DNA from: Hyaloscypha bicolor E | Lineage: Eukaryota; Ascomycota; Leotiomycetes; Helotiales; Hyaloscyphaceae | Length of the DNA stretch: 64,000 nt | Assembly: GCF_002865645.1 (NCBI RefSeq) | Contig: NW_020194684.1 | Span: 6,245,565-6,309,564 of the forward strand | Direction: 5' to 3' | Shown here: in pieces, positions 56,441 through 64,000 of the stretch | Numbering within the stretch: position 1 is the first letter of the stretch | Layout of the letters: each line of letters starts with the position of its first letter | The notes under the pieces: model-generated | What the model was told of the DNA's origin: nothing | The model's database searches: none | What the model saw: the letters and a program-made list of their open reading frames with translations, nothing else | Made by a program: the position numbers and the translations under genes

Positions 56441-58083
56441 CTATCCTCTCCTTACCAATCGCGATTCTCCCCTTGATTGACATTACAATGGTGGATACGT
56501 TACTCGATTTTCTTGTTGATGTGATGAAACATGACCGTTGCAGGTAAGCGATTCCCTTCCCTCTTAATTTCATGAACGGACTCTAATCATAGCTGACTTG
56601 GACCCTTCCACTGAGAGCAACGCCCGCCGCTATCCAGACGTTTCTGCCAGAACTTCAACGTTGATGCAACCTCAATCCACTTCAAGCCTGCAAATTTTCA
56701 ACTAGAAGTATTCGCATATCTTCGTGGGATAGCCAAATATTGACTTCAAAGACCTTTATCGGTGCGTTCAGCATCACTGGGATTGGCGTGATTGGCTTTG
56801 CTAACACGACATCGCAGTTCCCGGTTCACCTGATAGACCACCACCTGAGATCATTCGCATTAGTAGATCTCTCTGGTGAGCAAGCAGTGCAAGCACACTC
56901 CTCGAAGAGCATAATACGGGACCACCGGAGTGCCACAGTCCTCCTCTTCTATGTCTTGGCTCTGGACAGCAGGAAGCCACGGTTTCTAGCTTTATTCTAC
57001 CCGCAATGCCTTTTGGACAAGCCACTTCCACTTAGTACGACATACCCTTCACTACTCGCAGGGTGCAGGCGAATTCATAGCCGCAGGTAATTATTTCAAA
57101 CATTCAGCGTCCCGAACAGTATGTGACTCTTGGATTTGAACTAGGAGATCTGGGAGTTGAAAGGATGCACAGGAGTGGACTGCTTATTCCGTTGTACATA
57201 TTTCAGCAGTTTCCAGAGGCCAAACATTTCATTTTCTTTTGCTCGTTGCCTCAGTTCAATTCGTGACGTTTAGACATGATCTTAATTCTTACAATGACAT
57301 TGAAGGACGGGCAAGCAAGATAGGCTTGAGATGATCTTGTATTGAGTAGAGATGCATGTATGACTGAAAACCAAATCTTCGGTTTCGGCGTATACTTCTA
57401 AGATATCGGTGTTCTAATTGAGCTAATTCTTTGGCTTAAGTCTTGAACAAAGCAAGCATAAATTTCCAGTCTCTTTTCTTCTTTGCCCCCAACAGAACCC
57501 ATTCTCGGAACCGGATGTCAGGATGGATAGTGTGTCCACTTCAGAAGCTCCTGCTTATCTTACTCTCGGGCACCACTTGCAGCATTTCATACCTTTAGTC
57601 AAACTTTAGTCCGGATTCCAAAGCTAACGGGTGTCTTCACGGAACAAGAATTGTTCATTTCAGCTCAAATACTCTCGGCCAAAGAAAGAAAGGGTTTTGT
57701 TATAACATGGACCGTACTTGGTTTTCAAGAGCCTGCAGGGATATTGATAAATATGCTGTCGGATCACCATACGATTGTGGCAGCAAGTGCAGCTGCCTCT
57801 ATACCACCCCCCGGCTCTCGCTAGGCTTCACTGCTTAATTTCATGTGATTCTCTGCTATTTAGCTTCACATCCCCTCATTGATAGCTCTTCAATTGATAA
57901 TGAGTCAAGGCATCTGTCAGGTGCATTCTGTGATATCTCAGGGCTCCGAGACAGAATTGAAGAATAGCGTCCGGTGTTATCATCTACTTTGTTTTTAATT
58001 CTTTGGATACAGGAGACAAACCCATCATTCTAGGCCGAGGCGTCTTCGGAACTCTTTTTCCAGTCTGAGACAGTCCATGATCC
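56441..58083. other. Intergenic, no confident gene
   Basis: About 1.6 kb. An ORF of 116 codons (56740-57090) lacks motifs, and its start context is poor. Nothing else is supported. Confidence 0.4.
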
Positions 58084-59607
58084 TCAGTGCTCACCACAAC
58101 ACGAACAGCCGGACCTTCGGTTTCTAGTCTTGAGAAACATCTTCGATTTCCAACTATATTCCCAGAAGAACGTGGCATCGTTCCAGTTCCGAAACCTGTC
58201 CCTCGGCTCAAATCGTGACTCCTCAGACCACACATGACCCATCTCAGCCTCAAAGATAAACAAGTCTTCATCCAAAGGCGGTATCCCCTCCGGATAAAAA
58301 CGGAACCATTCTTCTATATCCCAACCATCCTCCGGACTCGCCTCTTCCTGAACCTGGTATCCTTCCGTTATGCTCAGGATACTTAGATCCAGGAACCATC
58401 CACTCTCTGCTTCTCTCTCCATTTTTCTCTCCTCCCGATCGAGCTTCTTATACTTCTCGGGATCGCACTGAGCACGGTAAAGATTCTCCCAATGCTTGTC
58501 AGTCCACCACCACCATTCAAAGCGTGTAGATACCAGGCGGCGTCCCTCCGACCACATCTGGAACAACTTATTGATCGTAAGACCTCTTGCAACCTGCTTG
58601 TCGTAATCCCTCAGCCCCTTCATCTTCGCCGAACAAGGATTGAAAGCGGCCATGCACTTCCACCTCCACCTAAAATGCTTAATCTCCTCTGAGAAATGCC
58701 CCTCCTTAGTGATACTCTCCCACTCATCGGTGTACTTACTTCTTCCCCCAAACACCTTCTCATCAAACCAGGTACTAAATCGTTCTAACCTCAGCCACCT
58801 GGCCGTCTTTCCAGGAATGACATCAAGTGCAGAATCTAATTGGAGAAACCCCTCCTCGAGCTCCTTCTTCATATCTGCATCGCTGTCTCCGTCTTCATCC
58901 GTGAATTCGCCGAAAGGAACTCTCAAACGCATGGAAAAAGCAAAGAATTCAATTGGGGTTCGGTGGTCTTTCCCGTCCCTTCTAACATCAATGTCTTTCG
59001 GAGCGAAGATGTTCGCGCTCCGGCAGTTGCGCAGGCGGCAGAAGGGGAGAAGGATGATATGATAGTCGTGATCAACCCCTGGTAGCCAGCCGAGGGGCCC
59101 CTCTTCTCTGATTGATATTTGGGGCTTTCCGTCAGGTGCCATCCATGAAGTAGAGTCTGTGCCGAGGAGATGTATGTTGACCTCTGGCATTTCTTTCCCC
59201 TGGAGAAGCTGGAGGAACTCCCGGACTTTTGTCCAGAGGTTTATCAACTGACCGGGATCTGTCACATCTGGTGCTGGAATTTCGATTTCAATGCCCTTCA
59301 ATTTTTCGTAAGGAATGTCGGCGAAACCAAGCGATACTGCGTGTGAGAGGCTTTCCAAGAACCAGGTTGCTCCTAGCTGATTTCTTACTATGATCCAAGA
59401 GTTCCGGCGGTAGAGGGGTAGTAGCTTAAAAGTCAGGATTTCTTTATCGTATAGATGAGGAAGTATTTCTAATGATACGCTGCGGGAAGTGCGGAGGATA
59501 CGAAGGTCGGATTTTATAGGATCGTTGCTTGGCCTAAGGCCTTCCCAGATTTGGGATCTAAGTTCAAATGGTAGATCCGTGAACTTTCCAAAATTGTTCG
59601 ACGCCAT
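58084..59607 (-). CDS. F-box/2EXR-like N-terminal domain protein, paralogue of the gene at 27789
   Basis: Intronless, 507 aa. The N terminus FTDLPFELRSQIWEGLRPSN followed by LRILRTSRSVSLEILPHLYD has the LPxELRxxIW pattern. Shared blocks with the 27789 protein are KEILTFKLLPLYRRNSWI, LKGIEIEIPAPDVTDPGQLI, LWTKVREFLQLL, and WDIEEWFRFYPEGIPPLDED plus MGHVWSEESRFEPRDRF. The C terminus ends in Cys-rich RRSGCSCCGEH. Both genes are intact and similar in length, so they are probably functional duplicates. They lie in opposite orientation on either side of the transposon block. Function unknown. Confidence 0.8.
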   Translation of the reverse strand: MASNNFGKFTDLPFELRSQIWEGLRPSNDPIKSDLRILRTSRSVSLEILPHLYDKEILTFKLLPLYRRNSWIIVRNQLGATWFLESLSHAVSLGFADIPYEKLKGIEIEIPAPDVTDPGQLINLWTKVREFLQLLQGKEMPEVNIHLLGTDSTSWMAPDGKPQISIREEGPLGWLPGVDHDYHIILLPFCRLRNCRSANIFAPKDIDVRRDGKDHRTPIEFFAFSMRLRVPFGEFTDEDGDSDADMKKELEEGFLQLDSALDVIPGKTARWLRLERFSTWFDEKVFGGRSKYTDEWESITKEGHFSEEIKHFRWRWKCMAAFNPCSAKMKGLRDYDKQVARGLTINKLFQMWSEGRRLVSTRFEWWWWTDKHWENLYRAQCDPEKYKKLDREERKMEREAESGWFLDLSILSITEGYQVQEEASPEDGWDIEEWFRFYPEGIPPLDEDLFIFEAEMGHVWSEESRFEPRDRFRNWNDATFFWEYSWKSKMFLKTRNRRSGCSCCGEH

Positions 59608-60560
59608 ATTTGCGTTCTCTGCGAGATGCGGGGTTTGCTAATTGCTTTGAAGTAGTGGTATTGCCAAATCGGGAGATTTGAAGCGAAGTGACGAAAGCCT
59701 TCTTCATAAAGAATGTTAAAGAGCGAGATTTAGTGGAATTGTTGGTAGAAATGATTAGCTGGTTGATGGACGGGGGATTGTTTAAATGATCAAGCTGCTT
59801 CAGTCAGGATGAAAATCCTTTGGGGAGCGAGTGAAAAGTGAGTCACGAGCTAGGCATTTTAAAGAGTAGAGATTTCGGACCCAAAGTTCATTTGGTACTA
59901 AGCGAGCCCCTTTTTGAAACATGGTAGCATGGTTATATGGTCCTTTCTTTGAATGTCTAACGGAGGGCCCGACATCCATAAGTTATGGGTCTTGCCATAC
60001 GAATAATTTTGACGTACAAAGTTGGGGCAGCACATTGGGACTTGACTGTTCTGAGCGTTGATCACGAATCCGAACTCTGGAAGCTGAAGGCGGGAATTTC
60101 GTGGTGAAGCCACGGAAGCTACTACCGAGAGTACTCGACATGTATTACTCTCGATAATTAGCATTATAAAATGTTATCGACCCTAAACATATTCTAGTCA
60201 TACCGCCTTAGCCCATCCCTTTCTCAGAGCCCCCTCTGCGCAAGTTCTAACCATGGATCGCCACCTCGATTTCACGCCATCTGCTGGTGCAAATCAAGAG
60301 ATCTCAACTTCAGTTTTCCGATATTTGCTTATAAGGTATTTCAGAATTTGTACATAAATCTTCGATTTTCAAATTCCGTGAAATCATGAAAGCTAGAATC
60401 GGTTAGCACTTCCAATCTCAAAATTACTGGACTAGAGTTACTCAGCATCGTCCACCGCCTCACTCGGCAGGCCATCCCTCGATCTCTTCCTATTCTCCCC
60501 CAACATTACTAGTCCTAAACGAATATTGAAAAGTATCGCATAAGTATGCACACTCAACAA
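59608..60560. other. Intergenic, promoter of the 58084-59607 gene
   Basis: About 950 bases without a supported gene. The first part is the promoter side of the minus-strand paralogue. Confidence 0.35.
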
Positions 60561-61990
60561 TCATTTGATAGCGCTCGGATATCTCGGAGCTTCAGCCGGA
60601 ATGAACAAAAACGGCCCAATTATGTTCCCCGCAGCATACCCGACGAACTCAAGGCCATTAACAAAGGTGCATTTGATGTGTCCAACAAGATTTTCAGCAG
60701 CAAGAGGCCAGATGAGGATAATACAAAGATCTGTGGTCGGCATGATCTATGCACAGGCTGCGAGGTTCACTTGATGTTCCAGCAGGATAGTCATGATCCC
60801 TACCAGACTAACCATACCTGGGACATAACCCAGAAACACAATAGTAACCAGAGAACTCAGCAACTTGCTTAGGGTCATCCCTGCAATTATTCTGCCGCTT
60901 AACTGAAAGGATCCGCAGGGCATCTGGTACAGGGCGCTCTTCAAATCACTGAAGCCAAATCTCTTCAGGATAGTAGTCCAGATCTTCGCTGTTGCGCCCT
61001 TGATGGTCTCGAGATACACCGCGGAAGCAAAGACTAAGTAGCATTTTGAGTTAGCGAATGCTTCGCGTACTTGATACCAGAGGATTTTGGAATTTTTGAC
61101 CCCAGTCCGGTTATGGCTGACGCAGTAGACGGAGGCGAGGTCTTCGGCGCAGGAGGAAAAAGATGCAGTCGATGGGTGTGGAGGGGAGTATGGAGACCAG
61201 GGTTATGCCAAAGAGGAAAATTGCTGCTCCCATAGTCTGGGACGCGGCTAATCAATACCTTTTCAAAATTCGACTATGGGTAGGAGCATTAGATTGACGA
61301 ACCATGAAGACAACCTGCCACGGGCGACGGGTAGCATTATTCGTATGTCCCAAATCCCACGAGACACCAGCGTCAACAATGTTACAACCCAGAGGCTGCT
61401 CATCTCGTATCCGGAACATGGTAGTCAAGAGCATCCAAGCGGGTGCGTTACCATCTTCCGTGGCACCTGTCAAGAAAACATTGTATTATCCGAATTAGTA
61501 AGGCTACAATAAGATCAGGATTTTGGACTTACCAAGAATAATCCTCAAAGCCATCATCATACCAGCAAAGTTCTTAGCCAGCGTCGCGAACATTAGAATG
61601 ATACCCCAGAGAGTCGGCATATTCCCAATGACTTTCCCAATCGGGAATTTCTGAAGTATAGTCATAAGCCATGCTGCGAAGAGGTAACCGAAGTTTGTGA
61701 CAGATGCGATCCAGGCTGTCTCTTGTCAACTCCCACTCTTATATTCTTCGTAGAGTGGCGAGGGCTTACAGTAGTCTCGACCGACGAGGTTAAGGTTCTT
61801 CTGCAATCCATAAGCATTTGCATAGTTGAGAGAAGACTTGTCCAGCAAGGAGAGGAAGTAGACAAAGCACATCTTATGGATAGTCAGTTCATTCCTTAGC
61901 AACAATAAGGGGATGGTGAGCGCAACACCGTAAGCAAGACAAGGTCGAGGTTCTTCTTCACTTTTTCATGAGGATTTCTCGCTCGCCAGG
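60561..61990 (-). pseudogene. Decayed Dal5/allantoate-permease-type MFS transporter
   Basis: Minus-strand fragments match this anion:cation symporter family in order. MCFVYFLSLLDKSSLNYANA (near 61.85 kb) is followed by an intron-like break and then TAWIASVTNFGYLFAAWLMT, FPIGKVIGNMPTLWGIILMF and AKNFAGMMMALRIILG (61.7-61.53 kb). After a GTAAGT...GACAG intron comes GNAPAWMLLTTMFRIRDEQP. Then MGAAIFLFGITLVSILPS and, in another frame, VYCVSHNRTGVKNSKILWYQ and RFGFSDLKSALYQMPCGSFQ. A TAG at about 60744 interrupts the frame before ENLVGHIKCTFVNGLEFVGY and AAGNIIGPFLF. Stops and frameshifts at several points, plus the loss of the C-terminal helices, mark it as dead. Confidence 0.75.
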
Positions 61991-63093
61991 ACCTCTCTCA
62001 TGGGCTTCTTGGTAGACCACTAGACGCCATAACCGATGTCTGTGTGATCTTGACCAGCCTTGAATATCTCACCCTCCGCTTCTGACTTGATTAGAGTTAT
62101 TTTACTTTATTTTCTTTGGCTTTGTTGTTGGGGATGTCGTGTTCTGGATATTGGAGCCACTGGCCCGACCGAAGTAGACATTTCGACTAGAGAGAACTAT
62201 TCGGAGAATGGTCTACACTTAAAATCAAAGGAAAGAGATCTGAAAGGAGAATTTATGCACCAAGAAAGTTTTGAGTGAAAAGGAAGATAAGAAATGCATT
62301 GTGGGCTCGTAGCGTTCGTACCACTGAAGCACAGGTACCTGAGCCAATGGTAGAAGCGAAGAAGGGAGTTTCGAGATCTGCAACTTTTGGAGAGATCTTG
62401 ATTTCAGCTATCCGATAAGAGAAATGACCGCCGGAAAGAGCCTTCCTTCGACTCACTCTCAAGCTATTGAGCAATAAAATGGACATTTCTCCATGCTGGT
62501 TGGAGAAAAGTGAGTCGACTTCCAGGTGAGTTGATCCTCATCCATACTTTCTCATGAGCCAGACCTACCTCTCTAGCACCTTTGAGAAACTGATATGCAG
62601 TCTCTGCTTGACCATATAAGCAGTCATGAGTCCACATTTATCTGATGAAGTTGAGGATGCGTTCAAGCTGTTAAATGCTGCCGATCACCTGGTGGCATCC
62701 CACTTTCCCCGCACTTCCCCAGTAAGTGGCTCAACGTTACTTCAAGAAACCCTTCGGCGCCGAATCTGCTTATCATCTTGACGTACATACGAGGAGCGAA
62801 ACGGGAAAACTTTAGCACCGTTTTCAGACAGAGATTCTGGAAAGTCAAAAGCGACAACGTATCCCCCCGCACTTCTCCAAGTGGTTGGTCGGCGCCGACT
62901 CCATCCAGGAATCGCCCTGAGATCTTTTAACTTGGAACCGATAAGCTTCTCTCCGTGTCGTAGAACCCATCAGACGAAGAGAAACGGAGGGATTTTCCAA
63001 GTGTCTCTAATTCTTTGAAAATCTGACAAGTTCTCTTGGAACAATAACGCTCCCTGATCAGGTATTGCTCGCTCGCCATAAACAACCTACAAT
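61991..63093. other. Intergenic, promoter side of the acyltransferase gene
   Basis: About 1.1 kb. ORFs of about 70 codons on both strands lack features. A repeated phrase (CCCGCACTTCCCCAGTAAGT and CCCGCACTTCTCCAAGTGGT, near 62700 and 62865) hints at a small diverged duplication. Nothing coding is supported. Confidence 0.35.
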
Positions 63094-64000
63094 ATGCGCG
63101 AACTCACGGTCTCCGGGTCTCCATTTGAGGTCAGCTTATTTCTTTGGTCTTCGTACATATTGCTATAAATGAGTTAACAGATGATCTATAGATAGGTTTC
63201 CAGCATGGCTCAATCGCAAAGAAAGAAGTATTGGGTTCACTTGCATTCTACACAGCCTACTATGAAAGGAAAGCCAAAACGAGCTGGGCAGCAGCGTCAA
63301 CAACAGCCGAGGAATGTGTTCCTTTGTTAGAGAAAGACTGGCCCCAGTTTGTTGAAGAAATGAAAGGTAAGTCTACTCAACGCAGGCCCCAATGTCTGGT
63401 GGTACAATGTAGTGATTTGGGGGTTTAGGAATCGGGCAGGGAGCTGGGCTTCCATTCCTGACGGTGTTGGCGATGAACTTACGTCAAGAAATATCAATGG
63501 GTCTCGAAGCTGATGGCTGCACTTCATTTGCATGGAAGACAGATGATGTCTCCCTTCTCGCTCAGAACTGGGATGTACGTCATACGACCCCCATATCATT
63601 TCAGCATTCTAACAATACAGTTCAGTGGGAGGAAGCTCAACAGGCAAACCTCATTCACCTCAACATTAAACGAGATTCCAAGCCCTCAATCAGTATGGTC
63701 ACAGAGGCAGGAATCATCGGCAAGATAGGTCTGAACTCAATGGGAGTAGGCGTCTGCATCAACGCTATCCGAGCCCGAGGAGTCGACTTCAGTCGTCTTC
63801 CAGTTCATCTCTCTGTCCGTGCAGCTCTCGATTCCACCTCAAAAGCTGAAGCACTCGCCAAACTCGACAAAGCAGGCGTAGCGTCAGCTGTCCACTTGTT
63901 TATCGGCGATGCCACTGGCTCAACATCTGTCGAGTTCAGCAATCTAGACATTATCAAATTCGAGATGAAAGATGGCCAGATTGCGCATTCAAATCACTTT
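63094..64000 (+). CDS. Isopenicillin-N acyltransferase-like (penDE/AAT family) protein, 3' end cut off
   Basis: Four exons in the window: 63094-63129, 63192-63366, 63429-63574 and 63626-64000 (continuing). The introns are 62, 62 and 51 nt with GT...AG ends; the last has TTCTAACAA as branch site. The joined N terminus reads VSGSPFEIGFQHGSIAKKEV, the usual start of acyl-CoA:6-aminopenicillanic-acid acyltransferases. The self-processing Gly-Cys pair is present at residues 100-101 (EADGCTSFAW), followed by LLAQNWDWEEAQQANLIHL. In this N-terminal-nucleophile family the precursor cleaves before Cys to give two subunits, and the Cys is the catalytic nucleophile. Further blocks are GKIGLNSMGVGVCINAI and LPVHLSVRAAL. 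No beta-lactam biosynthesis genes are seen nearby, so the natural substrate is unknown. A C-terminal peroxisomal signal would lie outside the window. Confidence 0.9.

Noticed and set aside
56740..57090. 116-codon ORF
   Set aside because: No motif, a weak start context, and surrounding ORFs are of the same length by chance.

Overview
The window looks like the nuclear genome of a filamentous ascomycete (Pezizomycotina; a leotiomycete-like fungus is my guess, from gene flavour only). The reasons are introns of about 42-71 nt with GT...AG ends and CTAAC-like branch sites, HET-domain and Clr5-domain genes, a penDE-type acyltransferase, and a large AT-rich block whose base changes have the signature of repeat-induced point mutation (RIP: CpA to TpA and TpG to TpA).

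Left arm (1-31 kb), mostly ordinary gene space. In order: a WD40-cyclophilin (minus), an AIG1/FAR-17a-like membrane protein (plus), a decayed RNase H-like gene (plus), an AIF/FSP1-like FAD oxidoreductase (plus), a three-exon Clr5-domain gene (plus), a small single-pass membrane protein (plus), a 528-aa polytopic membrane protein (plus), a three-exon Ser/Thr-rich single-pass protein (plus), an SMI1/KNR4-domain protein (minus), glycogen debranching enzyme (minus, three exons), a HET-domain gene (minus, two exons), NAD-dependent glycerol-3-phosphate dehydrogenase (plus, three exons, with an in-frame N-terminal extension), a 518-aa F-box/2EXR-like protein (plus) and a broken HET gene (minus).

Middle (31.8-54.0 kb), a nested transposon block. 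I read it as one minus-strand Ty1/copia element with LTRs at 31982-32281 and 49852-54015. It was later split by two minus-strand Ty3/gypsy elements (32441-38680 and 40491-47006) and by a 3.8-kb compound insertion in its right LTR, flanked by a 15-bp duplication. Removing the insertions leaves about 5.4 kb, the normal size of a copia element. Roughly 32.1-48.3 kb is heavily RIP-mutated, while 48.3-54.0 kb is largely spared. The compound insertion contains a 2.9-kb DNA transposon with long, palindrome-rich terminal inverted repeats and a decayed retroviral-integrase-type transposase. A 191-bp MITE lies just outside the left copia LTR.

Right arm (54-64 kb), sparse. It holds an unrecognised ORF whose frame may continue through an intron, a 507-aa paralogue of the F-box/2EXR-like protein (minus), a decayed Dal5-type MFS transporter (minus) and, cut by the window end, a four-exon isopenicillin-N acyltransferase-like gene with its Gly-Cys processing site intact.

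No operon-like logic is expected here. The functional links are limited to carbon and osmotic metabolism (debranching enzyme, glycerol-3-phosphate dehydrogenase) and to self/non-self recognition (HET genes). All exon limits were read by eye from splice signals and reading frame.
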